From positions 119,610,891 to 119,674,890 of the forward strand of contig CM043947.1 in assembly GCA_014529385.2 (NCBI GenBank): a stretch of DNA of 64,000 nt, in the 5' to 3' direction. Origin of the DNA: Adiantum capillus-veneris. Taxonomy: Eukaryota > Streptophyta > Polypodiopsida > Polypodiales > Pteridaceae. Below the pieces are notes generated by a model that saw only the letters and a program-made list of their open reading frames with translations, did not search any database and was not told the DNA's origin. Both the position numbers and the translations under genes were made by a program. Below, one piece after another: positions 20,716 through 31,944 of this stretch; position 1 is the first letter of the stretch, and each line of letters begins with the position of its first letter.

Positions 20716-23494
20716 TATACAGGAGCTACAAAGCAGCTACAAGCGGAAAAAAACAAAGAAAAACAAAAATTATATTACAAGGGCAGTGTCTTACATGATT
20801 TTGCAATTTTTATGTTTGATTGCGGATATTGATAATATTTATGCCCTTATATACCTTGTTTTGCAACAAGAAGAGATCAAATGATGAATTTGGGTCTCTA
20901 GATGTGTAAATATCACTAAATAAGAGTGTTTTTGGAGCTAAAAAGTGGAAAAAAGTGGTAATCCAAGTCCAGAAATCACAAAGAAGTGTATATTCATATA
21001 CACAGGGTTACCAGCTATTTATCGTGTATGTTTGGAATTTTTTGGCTTCAATTTGCTATTTTCCTTTATTTTTTATGATTTTCTTAATAAAAGTAAAAGA
21101 AAAATAAAAAAAAAGCAGGTGAAATGAGATCGGAAAAAAGAAAAGAATAGACGGTGATGATCCAATGACAAGGGCAACCCATGGTAAAAATGGGGTACAA
21201 TTCTGAAAAAGTTGCGGAAAGCCCGAAATGACAGAATTTTGGCAAAGTGGACAGATTTCTCAGAAACAGGTCAAATGGAGTCCAAATTGAGAAATTTCAA
21301 ATCCTAAAGTGCATTTCACGACGAGATAGGAGCACATGTCAAATTTGGTAACAAGTGATCCGGGAAGCCCGAAGTTAAGTATTTTTCACTTCACTATCAA
21401 GCTCATTTCCACTATTACCTTCTTGGAGAGAGCAAAGAGCACACAGGAGCATCCGACCTTCTACCGCCTTCTACGACTGCTACGAGAGCTCAGAGGACAC
21501 CAGACATGAGAGGTAGACTCGTTGCCATAAGCTTTTGATGCTTATCGTTAACTTTTGTCGCGAAAACTCACCAAAACCAAGAAACAAGAGCAGACGGGGA
21601 ATGGGGAAGAACGCTAGGTAGGGGCACAACCGCCTAACCAAACTTTGCAAGAACTTAGAGGTGGGTTACCCTAGTATAGGAGATGAGTTTCTAGCACTCA
21701 AAGCTCGAGAAAGAACGACTGGAAAAACCCTAGGTCAACAGAGCCTGCAAGAGGCAAACAGAAAAAAGTTGTCGGAACGACACAAAACTTCTCAGGAAGC
21801 TTAACAACATCGAGGGCAATGCAACCATGGAGTATCTCCGGGTTTGGATCACCAAAAGTAGGTCGGAACAACCGATTCGGCTGCGGACACACAAAGCGTC
21901 ATTTTGGCATAACGGCTAAAATTGACGACCAAATGACATGAAACTTCACAAGCAGCTTCAACTATACATGGATGACTTATGTTTGCAAGCAAAACCCAAA
22001 AGAAATCTGATTCACTTACCGATGGTGAAAAAGACGCTTTCGGGCAACCAAATGGAGAAAGATGGAGAACGGGGAGCCAAAGTCAAGTTCAACCGAATAG
22101 GTGGCTTCACAACATATCCAATGAGCTGGAAATGCAACTCTCAAGAAGAAAAGTTGAAGAAATTCAACTCCAAGGCAAAAAGACGACTTCGGAGACTGAA
22201 ATGCCTATAAGGGGGCTTTTTAGCTAAACTGATGACTTTTTAAGTTGAAAACTAGTTAGCAGGGCTTAGGGCACTAGCACAAAGCATTCTTTGCACAAAA
22301 AGACCAACATTTCAAGAAAAGACATCATACGCGTATGATGTCTCACAGCATGATTTTCACATCCATTTCAACATTTGAGTGCATAGCCTCATTCCACATG
22401 TTAATCACATCCTATGAACCAAGTATCATGAGAATTGGAGTAAGAAAACCCAAGGGAAAACCAAAAAGACGCAAAGTAGGCCATAAAATTGATTTTTGGT
22501 CCTAATTTTGTCAAAATAACTCCAAACTCATTGAAACTTTGTAGGATTGTTGATTAACACATCTACAAGCTATCTGGAACCAAAAAGCACCATTTTGACA
22601 CAAAAGACATCATACGCGTATAATGTCTATTTGCACTTACAGAGCCAAAAATGCTCATTTGTCATCATACATCCATTATATATATCTAATACATGCTACA
22701 TATGAAGTTTGGAACCATTTGGTCAAGTGGATCACCCCATTAGCCCAATTAAGAGAAAATCCTTCATACAAAGCCTATTTTTGTCCCAAATCCAACATAT
22801 TCAAGTCCAAACCAAGATTTGAGTATAAACAGTCCTTCACTAGCACATGGGGAGTCCACAGAACCAATCCCATGAAAAATTGACAAAAAGACATCATACG
22901 CGTATGATGTCTCCAGAGCCATTTTTAGCCCAAATTCTATCCAAACTTGATAAATCCACTGAATAAGCCTATCTAAAGCCAAAACCAAGCTTATAGAGAA
23001 AATTGGTCCAAAAATGCACTAAAAGACATCATACGCGTATGATGTCTCACTATGTGATTTTGGCACCTCAGGGCTTCAACCACCAAACAGAAGTGTTCTA
23101 CATGCCATTTGAAGGTAATCCACCAAGTTTTACCCAATTTGGATCATAAAATCCATTTCCCTTTCAAAATTTTGCCAAGAGCCTGAACTGGACTAAACTG
23201 GCCAAAACTTGACCAAATGGGATCCAAACTCAAATCCAAGCATATGATACTCATGTATACACTATCAGCTACAAGCACAACCAATATGAAGTCATTCTGA
23301 CACAAAAGACATCATACGCGTATGATGTCTCAGCATGATTTTGAGCCCAATTTGCATATTTTTTCACCTACATTGCATCCTTAGGCCTGAATAGCTCATG
23401 TTTCAATTTTCAAGTCATTTGAATAGTTAAAAGCTTCATTTCGGCTTTCAGTACTAAAAAGACGCTAACTTCTGAAATTGGAGTTACAGGATCC
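20716..23494 (+). other. Long non-coding spacer of element B
   Basis: About 2.8 kb between the internal polypurine tract and the 3' genes, with no convincing coding sequence. It contains five palindrome copies (22320-23330) and a 20-base identity to the RT YMDD region at 21963-21982. The spacer could hold a leader or promoter for the downstream genes; none is evident. Confidence 0.6.
22320..23330. repeat. Palindrome cluster 2 of element B (5 copies)
   Basis: The same 24-bp palindrome as cluster 1, at 22320-22343, 22605-22628 (one mismatch), 22889-22912, 23024-23047 and 23307-23330. Spacing is irregular (about 135-285 bp) and sequence between copies is not repeated. Confidence 0.92.
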
Positions 23495-24409
23495 ATGGAT
23501 TCCGCTAAGTCATCGGCAACTAAGAGAAAAAGACCAACCATCAAGGATGCTCTTGCAGAAGCAGAACCTTTTGATATTCCAACAGAAACCCTCAAGCCAA
23601 CCAAGACTTGGGTGGAGGAAGCAGTACTAGAAAAAGAGGGAATAAAGATCTACCAGGGGACTTTCAGAGATCCTCAAGGGCAATCGGTCGATGTACCTAT
23701 GATCCCACGAGAATTAGTGGATTATAGCAGATCAGAGAACATAAGCAAATACCTGGAAAAGGCTGACTTACACAGGTTCTTCACCTCGAGACCATCAGGT
23801 GTAGACACAAGAAGAGTGTATGAGTTGGCAACATCCATTCAGAAGGATGGGAAAGCCACGTTGACAGCCATGGATGGAGAAACAGTTGAAGTACAGATCA
23901 CTCCACAGCTCATTGCAGATGCATTGAAGCTGCACAACAAAGGGAGTTCTGTCAGAGAAAGAAGGGAGGCCATAGAGGTCTATGGATCAAAGAAACAAAA
24001 TACAACCTACGGAGATATGGCAGATCAACGAGCGGCAACCCTTTGCCGATTATACAACCAGTTTTTCCATGTGTGCAGTAAAAGACCGCAGAAGTATACT
24101 ACACCACCCCATGCCATTGCGACAACCATCACATGGGCACTGAAGAGCAACGTGCCAAAAGAGGTGAATTATGCTCAATACATCCACGAGCAAGTAATCG
24201 CCATGCACAACCAGAAGCCAAAGTACATAGGAGGAGGAGAAGTTCTGACAAGAATAGCTTATGAAGCTATTGGAGCAGAGATCAAGGGCCACAGGTTCCC
24301 TCCCAGAATGAGTGGCTTAGAGAAGCCGATGAGGAGAAGAACAGCAAGAAGTATCCAAGAGGGCGTCCACAAGAGCACGCCGAAAACTAGAAATAGTTTC
24401 AGAACCTGA
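23495..24409 (+). CDS. Element B 3' protein 1 (conserved domain of unknown function)
   Basis: Begins MDSAKSSATKRKRP (ATG 23495). A globular region follows with LHRFFTSRPSGVDTRRVYEL, ITPQLIADALKL, CRLYNQFFHVCSKRPQKYTT and EVLTRIAYEAIGAE. D carries a clear homologue (RLYHQHFHFLAKRPPRYTT, EVLTRIAYHAIGM) on the minus strand at 53.6-54.3 kb. The pattern (basic N-terminus, a helix-rich domain, a His/Ala-rich block) recalls the putative plant transposon protein domains found 3' of pol in plant gypsy elements, but I cannot name it with certainty. It sits where env-like genes lie in Athila-type elements, yet no signal peptide or membrane segment is visible. Confidence 0.65.
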   Translation: MDSAKSSATKRKRPTIKDALAEAEPFDIPTETLKPTKTWVEEAVLEKEGIKIYQGTFRDPQGQSVDVPMIPRELVDYSRSENISKYLEKADLHRFFTSRPSGVDTRRVYELATSIQKDGKATLTAMDGETVEVQITPQLIADALKLHNKGSSVRERREAIEVYGSKKQNTTYGDMADQRAATLCRLYNQFFHVCSKRPQKYTTPPHAIATTITWALKSNVPKEVNYAQYIHEQVIAMHNQKPKYIGGGEVLTRIAYEAIGAEIKGHRFPPRMSGLEKPMRRRTARSIQEGVHKSTPKTRNSFRT

Positions 24410-24801
24410 AGAGGCTGTGGACGAGCCGCTCAAGAAGAAAGCGAAGAAAAAGGCCGATCCCAAGCAAACCAAAAGTCAAAAAGCCGCAAGAATGGAAAGG
24501 CTGGTAGAGCAGTTTAGAGCGGAAAGAGCTCTAAAGGGGGACTTTGAAGAAATGTGGGTGCCAACCCCAGTAAAGTCGGAACCAGCTCAGCCAGGCCACA
24601 TGTTGATCAATATGATCAATATATTAGAGCTTATGAGGAGTCGGAGGCCATACTGGAGCAGCAACCTGTCGAGCCTTATACTGAAGAGGAAGTACAGCTT
24701 TTAAAAGCTGAGCTGCAAAAGGACGACAAGGGGAAGAAGAAGTAGATGAGTCTACTGAACCTCAAGAGAAAGACGGGCAAGCAAACAAAGGGAAAGCCAA
24801 G
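24410..24801 (+). pseudogene. Broken linker between 3' proteins 1 and 2 (element B)
   Basis: Lys-rich coding remnants (EPLKKKAKKKADPKQTKSQK; AELQKDDKGKKK) in two overlapping frames. They appear to join protein 1 and the coiled coil, so the two were probably one larger protein split by frameshifts near 24409 and 24600. Confidence 0.5.
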
Positions 24802-26040
24802 ATGACTGAGGACAATCAGCCCTCTTTTACTGTTGTACCAAGCCCGAAGAAGATGGAAATTATTGTGGAGGAAACCACAATAGAAATAGAAACAGAAGTT
24901 ATGGAAAAGCCGGAGGCCGGGACCAAGGAAAAGGAGATAGATCCAGTTCAGCAAAAGAAAGATGATTATGAGGATCTGGTAGCGATCGGATACAGTGAAG
25001 AAGAGGCCCTGGAGGCAGTTTATGGGATATCCCTACGGAAACAAGATGATCGGAAAGGGACGAAGGAAAAGACAAAGGGTACAATGGAGAGTAAAGAGAA
25101 AATGGACGAGCCGAAGCCATTGGAGGTGGTGGCAGAAAGAGCTGTCAAGTTGACAGATGAAGATGAAAAAGACATGCACATGGTGCATGAACTGCTCAGC
25201 AAGATTAAAGAAAGATCCAGAGCAAAGGAAGTAGCACTTGAGACAGCAAAACAAAAGGAAGCAGAGTTGCAGAAGAAGTTAGAGAATGCTATGACTGAAT
25301 CTGAAAGTCATAAAGCATCACTCTACGACGCAGAAAACGAGAGAGACGGCTTGATACTCCAACTAGCCGAAGCTTCAAGAGAGGTAACAAGTTCACAGGA
25401 AGCAAAGGAGCGAATAGAAGATGAGCTGGAGGCAGCCAAGGATGAGCTCATTGAGCTAAGGGAAAGAGTCGAACTTCAAGAAAGGACAATCATGAGACTC
25501 AGGACCACCCCTAGAGCTAGCAGAGCAGGAACAGAACAAGAGGGAGCCCTCGTACCAGCTCTGGAAGATCAGGTCAGAAGTTTGCAAAGAGAGCTGAGGT
25601 TAGAGCAAGTGCAAAGATTGCACATGGCGGAGGGATCATTGGCTGCAGAGGAGAGGCTCACATCAGAAAACCAAACACTAAGGACAGAAAATGAGGCCCT
25701 CCGCAAACAGCTCCAAGACCTCCAAGAGCAACAAAGAAGAGAAACAGAGACCACAAGAAGAAGCAGGGGGAGCAGCCATAGAGCTACCAAAACTGGAGAG
25801 GCAACCACAATTGAAGATCCAGCCCCAGTTCAAGAAGTGGCCTCGACTTCAGGAATCTCTGAAGAAGAAGAACAAAGGCTCCAGGACCAAATAGAAAAGT
25901 CAACAGAGGAAAGTGCCAAGGCGGAAATGGAATGGGAAAGGAGACTCCTCATCTCCATTAGACTTCAAGGTTTAGACACAAAAGTGCTCCATGAAGAGTG
26001 GATGCAACCCAGCCTGCCTTTCCCTCTGATGAAATTTTGA
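24802..26040 (+). CDS. Element B 3' protein 2 (long coiled coil)
   Basis: A 412-residue, strongly charged frame starting at ATG 24802. Residues about 110-330 are Glu/Lys/Gln/Leu-rich with heptad-like spacing (for example QKEAELQKKLENAMTESES and LTSENQTLRTENEALRKQL), predicting an extended coiled coil. No membrane segment. D has a coiled coil at the same place (51.9-52.7 kb, minus). Likely structural or oligomerising; role unknown. Confidence 0.65.
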   Translation: MTEDNQPSFTVVPSPKKMEIIVEETTIEIETEVMEKPEAGTKEKEIDPVQQKKDDYEDLVAIGYSEEEALEAVYGISLRKQDDRKGTKEKTKGTMESKEKMDEPKPLEVVAERAVKLTDEDEKDMHMVHELLSKIKERSRAKEVALETAKQKEAELQKKLENAMTESESHKASLYDAENERDGLILQLAEASREVTSSQEAKERIEDELEAAKDELIELRERVELQERTIMRLRTTPRASRAGTEQEGALVPALEDQVRSLQRELRLEQVQRLHMAEGSLAAEERLTSENQTLRTENEALRKQLQDLQEQQRRETETTRRSRGSSHRATKTGEATTIEDPAPVQEVASTSGISEEEEQRLQDQIEKSTEESAKAEMEWERRLLISIRLQGLDTKVLHEEWMQPSLPFPLMKF

Positions 26041-26754
26041 AGTGATAAAGACGAAAAAGAGAATAGAGGAGGAGCAGTATGTCGCTCTTTATGAAGGCGA
26101 CATCACAAAGGATGAACAATCAAAGAAGATTGTAGATCTCAACCTAGATGGAGGAAAGGTTGGCTGAACAAATACCCAGCCTACCTCATCTACTTGGTAG
26201 AGGCTCCAAAGGAGATTCGGGAGGATGCAACCTTCTGCCGGTGCCAAGAGTCAGAAGCTGGAAAGAGCATGGCAGGATTGCAGAAAAGAAGCCAAATTGG
26301 CTTAATTACCCAAGATGCCAGGACCAAAGGCAGGAGAGAGAATAGGTAAAGCCTACATGGTGAAAACCCTAACGGGCACCATCAAACTTTACTGGCTCTC
26401 CTGACCTTTCGTGTCAGATGCTAAAGAAAATCTGCAGGACTCTCTTAGCATGCATTGAAGTGTTCGCGCCAGATAAAGCCACGACCTCGAGTCTACTATC
26501 GACGGCCGACACAGTGACGGATATGATGTATGATCTTTCATTGCAGCCATCACCAAAGGTGTTACATCTCTTATACCAAAGATTATGTTTTTGCCTAGCT
26601 TCCACATGCAAACATTCGAAGAAGCTTTCTACACCGGCTTTTTCACTCACGAAAGCAAAATATTCGGCCCAACCTTGACCATCGGCAACCTACGCTACGA
26701 ATCACATTTGCAGATGCTCAAGACGACAGGACTCTATTGACCAAGCCTAAAAGT
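26041..26754 (+). pseudogene. Element B 3' protein 3 (decayed C-terminal domain)
   Basis: Frameshifted remnants match the better-kept copies in D (37109-37729) and E (62873-63367): LKKICRTLLACIEVF here against RICRMLLTCIEVF in E, then fragments equivalent to SLQPSP..VL and FEEAFYTGFF. The order of the remnants is preserved, so this is one decayed domain continuing from the coiled coil. Confidence 0.6.
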
Positions 26755-26789
26755 CATGTCAGGGACGACATGAACGCGGAGGGGGGGAG
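26755..26789 (+). promoter_or_regulatory. Element B terminal hairpin and polypurine tract
   Basis: CATGTC / GACATG stem (26755-26772) with loop AGGGAC, then the purine run GGAGGGGGGGAG at 26778-26789, directly abutting the 3' LTR. The purine run is the expected plus-strand primer. The hairpin is conserved in C and, with paired base changes, in D. Confidence 0.85.
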
Positions 26790-27730
26790 TGTTGAGCAGC
26801 AGAGGATCACACCCACATTTTTGCTCACACCCATCATTTTGTAACCATTGATTGTAATAAATGTCTTTCCGACATTAATTTTGATTTGAGCCATTCATTA
26901 AGTAACGGGACTCAATTGAGTTTCCAGCTTGTAATCCCGACGTAATTTCACCTGTTGATGTAAATAATTAGAGATGTTCTCACCTCCAAGGCTGAGGTAT
27001 ATAAGCCAAAGTTTTGTAACCTAAAAAAGATTCAATTATTAATCAAAGTGAGTTTTTGAGCGCCGTGACTGTGTCTGAGGAGAGAGAGAGAGAGAGAGAG
27101 AAGAGAGAGTCTTATCTCTTGCTACGCGAGCTACGGGGCCGCCATTGGAGAAGCGACACCGCCATTGTGTTAGCAACGGTGAGAGCTACGCACAGATACC
27201 AAGAGTGCGCGCTATCGGCTTTACGTGTGTGGTAAGTTCCTACGAGCTTCGGTGTGAGTTTTCTTCCAACTCGTGTGTCGGAATAGAGCGTGCAGCATAT
27301 CTATAGAACCACAACGAGTAGAGCTACACATTAGTACCATCGGGGTCAAGTTTTGGTCACTGTATTTTTCGGCCTGTCTTCATACGCGTTTTGCGCACGG
27401 AGTGGTTATAGGTTGATTTTGCAGTTCAAGTCTTAGGGTGTTGTTCTTACCTAGTGTATAGACTTCCCTTGAGTTTGAGATCGATTCAATGATTCTAGAT
27501 CCTGTTTCGTATAGCATTCGTTCGTAGTACGGATTTCAGTCACTTGCGTGTTTTAGAACTTAGATTTGATTTCCTTAGTAGTGATTGTCATTAGAAGGTC
27601 GAGTAGGTGATTTGACACCCACCTAGTTGTTTCCATGCGCCTGCGGGTCAGCTCCGTCCTCGTCTGACAAATTCTGTTGTTGGTTGAGTTCTCGCTATTT
27701 AGCTTCGCTAGCGGCGTAACCGCCTTAACA
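26790..27730 (+). repeat. Element B 3' LTR
   Basis: Matches 8730-9650; starts TGTTGAGC and ends CCTTAACA. Differences include an extra block near 26815 (a duplicated TCACACCCA word) and scattered single-base changes and indels. Downstream flank is ATATG, unlike the upstream CCCTC. Confidence 0.93.
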
Positions 27731-27950
27731 ATATGCAATATCTGTGTCTCCACGTGAGAACCATTAGCAAGGTTTCTTGCTTCACATCACACGTTCAAAG
27801 GTGTCACACTAAGTGGGAGTCTGTTCTTTGCCAAAGCCCGCAGATGCAGTTTTCCATAGAAGGAATGCTTGTTGGGAGAGTGTATGACATGTGGAGTGAA
27901 TAGTGAATTAATGCTTCTTGGAGATAGCAAAGACAAGTATAGTTATATAA
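27731..27950. other. Flank of element B within the CACTA
   Basis: No feature recognised. It should be the continuation of whatever B inserted into; it does not resemble the sequence left of B (8609-8729). Confidence 0.35.
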
Positions 27951-29400
27951 TGTGAAAGTATTTGCATATATACAAGCTCAAGACAAGCATGGAAACAGTA
28001 AAAAAGAAAAGATCTATTGCACAAAGAAATGCAGTGCTGGGAGTTTCTTCAACTTGAAGACCAAGTTGGAGCTCTTTATCACTCATAACAATGTGGCTGA
28101 TGACAAGGACAACAATTCAAGGATTTCCTTCTTTATTTTTTGGATGATGTAGTCGTGGTAGTTGTTGATTTTGCAGAGAAATTATGCCTTCAAGGAACAA
28201 AATGAGATTCAGTCAATGCATTGGCACTCTAGTCAAGTAACCATTTTTTGTACACAAAACATACTACCGCAAGGCAGGGGAGGTAGTAAAAAACCATCCA
28301 CTTCTTCAAATCAGATGACAAGGTGCATGACACGTTGTTCGTGCAACACTACTTCATGCTACACACGTGAGACTGGTTACAACAAGAGGGTGTCACTCCT
28401 AAGAAAATTGGGTGTGGTATGATGGTGAGGCCCTCATAGTTAAAGGGAGCCAATCCTTTTTACTTCGTTGCAAGATATGGTGGACTCACAGAGATGGGGA
28501 TGAGCTAGTTCTTATTTGGACCAGGGCACGGCAAGGGAGAGCATGATTTGCAGGAGTAGTTGTGAAAAGAACCTTGACCCATGAACAACTAAAACCTAAT
28601 GGAGCTATTTTGCAGTGTGCAGCTGATGTGGTGCTTATTACCAAGCCAACCTGTTGCAGGGATCATCTTCACACTATCCTTCCAAAGAAATGGAATGGCC
28701 CGTGTGTTTCTAAGAGTTAAAGAGGGGAAGTGAACAAGGAGGTGAAGTGGAATTGTGCCATGTGGAAAAAACTCGCTCTCTGCATGCTTTTTGTGGTCAC
28801 AACCCTGGGGGTCCAACTGCCCTTGCAACAAGAAGCCTTTGCATGCTTCTGTGATGCATGCATACACGGAAGATGGAATCACTGCATCAAAAAGCTCACG
28901 TGCAGCCTTGGGATTAATCATACTCTACAGCCATTACTTGATGAGTTTGTGTCAGATTCTGAGCCGGAAGATGAAGCACCGCCTAGAATGACTTCACATA
29001 CGCAGGTCATCATCATGATGTGTTGAGTACGCTTTATGTGATGGCGGCACATTTGTTGTAATCCAGATTTTTCGAAATCCAGATGCTTCGACCAACGCAA
29101 GGATGTGGATTTCTACCTGGTCAAGTGTGTTGCAACAAAGGAGAAGGTGGAGAAAGGATACCTTGATGAGTGGGGGCAATGCAACTGATAGAGGCCTCAT
29201 ATGTTGTGCAAGGTATGTATTACAAGCAGTTGGATGCATACACCTTCAGCTAGATCACAAGAAGCCCATCGTCCACTACTTTCAACATATGGTACGATGT
29301 ATCAAAATACCCAAGGAGCACATCCCAAGGAGACGACAGGTGTACACAATCAACCCAGAAAGCTACGAAGCAATCTATAATAGCATGCCCCTTCATCTTT
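27950..29400 (+). pseudogene. Decayed gene of an uncharacterised eukaryotic family (D-F-A-E-N-Y / NEIQSMHW motifs)
   Basis: Pieces in order on the plus strand but in changing frames: VDFAE then, after one indel, NYAFKEQNEIQSMHWHSSQV (about 28165-28240), DDKVHDTLFVQHY (28315 on), a SDGC-type region now degenerate, NPFYFVARYGGLTE (28455), FGPGHGKGEHD (28517), VVKRTLTHEQLKP then LQCAADVV (28560), FACFCDACIHGRW (28840) and DVDFYLVKCVATKEKVEKGY (29105). I recall the same motif series from uncharacterised proteins in animals and plants; function unknown, possibly transposase-derived. No introns are visible. It lies between tnpD and B, inside the CACTA, on the opposite strand to its genes. Several stops and frameshifts. 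Confidence 0.6.
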
Positions 29401-29819
29401 TAGTTGTAATCATTGCATCTTCAATATACTTCATGCTCGGATATAATCAATTTTATCAAAAACTTGGGTATCTTCTGTCTCTGTGTCTCTTGTGTGCTTT
29501 GTGTATACATGGCTTTGGTGTCTATCACAGAGGGGTCTCAGTTTAAGAGAGATCATTTGTACAACCTGTCTCATTAAACATAGAGGATCTAAGCTCATGA
29601 AGAAAATGTAGAACTCTAGAAAGGTGATCAAACAAGCTCTCAAAGTCTGCCTCCTTTGATCTCTTACAATTTACGCTTTTAAACAGTAGACTCCATATGG
29701 TTTGAGCAATTAGCCCACAAATATAAATGAAAACTATAAAAGAAGGCACACCTAGCTTAAAATAAAGGCATCAAGGTTTGGAAGATGTGTACAAAGAAGG
29801 CCAATGGTTGCACAGTATG

Positions 29820-30200
29820 ATAATAAGAAGGTATGCTAATTGTGTTCTATGTGTATGCTAAATGGTATGCTAATTAGCATATATTGTTAATGATAGTTAG
29901 CATACACAATGTTCTAATTAGCATATCTTTTGCTGGTTTTCAAGGAGAAGAGATGGCAGCTTCCTGTATACTGTGTATGATAATGCTAAATATTAGCATA
30001 CTGTTATGTTGATTAGCATAAACTTATATATGCCAGTTAGCATAAAAATTATGCTAATAAGCATAACTTTACTGATAATTCAAGGAGAAGAGAATGGCAA
30101 CATTTTGTGAACTGTAGTAGCTGATAGTATACTATGTTGTGAGTGGAATGCTAATTAGCATAACAGTTTTATGCCAACTGGCATAAACAATATGCTAAAT
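29820..30200. repeat. Cluster of TGCTAATTAGCA-type inverted repeats
   Basis: AT-rich stretch in which TATGCTAA and TTAGCATA words alternate many times, several fused into perfect palindromes (ATGCTAATTAGCAT near 29870 and 30150). One variant, ATGCCA-AC-TGGCAT near 30170, keeps pairing by changing both arms. Located just 3' of tnpD. Confidence 0.75.
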
Positions 30201-30894
30201 AAGCATGTCCTTACTTAGAGAGCCAGAGCTTTTACAACACGGAGCAAAATTGTTCAAATACAATATTTGTGGCTTTAAGAGATCTCTCTCTCATCCTCGC
30301 ATAACTCAGCATAACTTCCTATATCTATATAGAGCTCTCCGTTTAAACACACGTATCCTCTGTTTCATTTTGTAGCTCCTCTGCATGCACCCCATATAGA
30401 GTAGTAGCATCTTGATGCTCGTCTGGCACCACCGCAGCGGCTTCTGATTGAGCATCTTCTCTGATCTCCTCCATTGATGCCGTTGTGATTGGCACATGGT
30501 AGCCTTCATACGTCCTTGCACTACGAGGGGCTACCTCTATGACGTACCACCAGTTTGATGTAGACTTTGTAGGATGAAATATTACCTGCCAGAGCCACAT
30601 AACTTACATGAGAGCTTTCAAGCACATAACTTGTAAAAGGGGATGTTAACTATTTACATACTTACTTGTTCACAATGCTCGGGTAGTACGAAAGTGTCTC
30701 TTAGGTCAGTCCATTTCTTAGTAGAATCCACCTCAAGAAAACCAGACTCTCCTCTACGCACAGTAGCGTTGCGACCCTCCATGATTATCTTGAACCATTG
30801 CACGTCGAACAAGTCGACAAAAAATCCTCTGTAATCGATCCTCAAAATCTCTTGCAGCGTGCCGAAGTAAGTGAGTTCCGCCACCACAGGATCT

Positions 30895-31005
30895 GCATCA
30901 GAGGAACGTCGTCGACTAGACTGTTCAAATTTTGCCATGATTCCAATCTGCATCAGAGGTAACGTCGTCGACTAGGACTATTCAAATTTTGCCATGATTC
31001 CACAA
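30895..31005. repeat. Tandem duplication in the tnpD gene
   Basis: A unit of about 55 bases containing TTCAAATTTTGCCATGATTC is repeated twice with small differences, between the DUF4218-like and DUF4216-like exons. Confidence 0.75.
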
Positions 31006-31944
31006 TCTTGAGTAAAACGCTTTTTGTCGATCCGTTCCACCCTAAAAGTCGACCTTTACACCATGTTGTTGTGTATGACTTATACTACAACGAACAAAGA
31101 TTATGAGTGGCCGTTCAAACGTTTAGAAATAAAGTCACTAGCTAGTCGTACATTGCAAACTTACCTTGGTCGCGCAACCCCGAGAGTACTCCCACTCTTC
31201 CTCTGTCACTTCGTCACCACATTGTTGTGCACTTTTCGATTGGTTGTGCAACCATCTTAAGCTCATGAATGTTGGTAGGCTCTCCAGACCCGTCGGATAG
31301 TGCATCGGTGGTCGTTTTCCCCGTCTCCACTCGATTCGTGCCTGCCGCTCTTGCTTTGCATCCTCATATTGTGAAATCCACTTTTGCATCACTGGATTGT
31401 GAAGCATGAAAAATCGGTTGATTTTAGCCTCTAGATCTTCCGTCATCCTCTTCTCAACACCGAGATTGCACATGACAATCCCAGATATGCGCTCATCATC
31501 TATGGTTCGCCATAGCGTGTCCCAGGCTTTATCAAATCCGTCTAGCCACTCTCCAATGTACACTAGGGACTCTGATACCAACCAACCTTCTGCCATGCTA
31601 CCCTCCGGGCGTGCCTTTTGACGCACATATCCCTTAATCGTTTTCATGAAACGTTCTAAGAAGAACATCCATTTGGAATGAACTGTGCCAGCTATTTCCA
31701 CCTCATCAACTATGTGAACAAGAAGATGCACCTGAATGGTTAGCATGGTAGTAGGAAAATGTTTCTCAAACATGCACACAAGCTCCGCAGCATTTAGTTT
31801 GGCGAATGGTATCGAGTCTACGTTGATCTCCTTTTGTGAGATCCATTGCACCAGCTTTGCAAGCTTGTAGATTGTGTTACGGATGTCGAGAGACAAACAT
31901 CCCTCAATGTCAACCGGTAAAATAAATTGTAAAGTATGTGCACC

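Larger units (their letters stand above)
8730..27730 (+). mobile_element. Element B: giant Ty3/gypsy retrotransposon, 19.0 kb
   Basis: Bounded by two closely similar LTRs, with a primer-binding site after the first and a polypurine tract before the second. Order on the plus strand: pre-gag domain, gag, protease, RT, RNase H, extra H2C2 plus integrase, second retropepsin, W-[IV]-P-K repeat protein, internal polypurine tract, palindrome-bearing spacer, and three 3' proteins. Flanking pentamers CCCTC and ATATG do not match, so there is no target duplication. Pol is broken by several frameshifts and stops. The architecture is shared with D and partly with C. Confidence 0.9.

Noticed and set aside
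10191-23330. Palindrome arrays as a CRISPR array
   Set aside because: Spacing is irregular, spacers are not of uniform length, there are no cas genes, and the setting is a plant retrotransposon.
28589-28921. Minus-strand open frame in the 28-kb region
   Set aside because: Shadow of the decayed plus-strand gene, whose motifs are recognisable.
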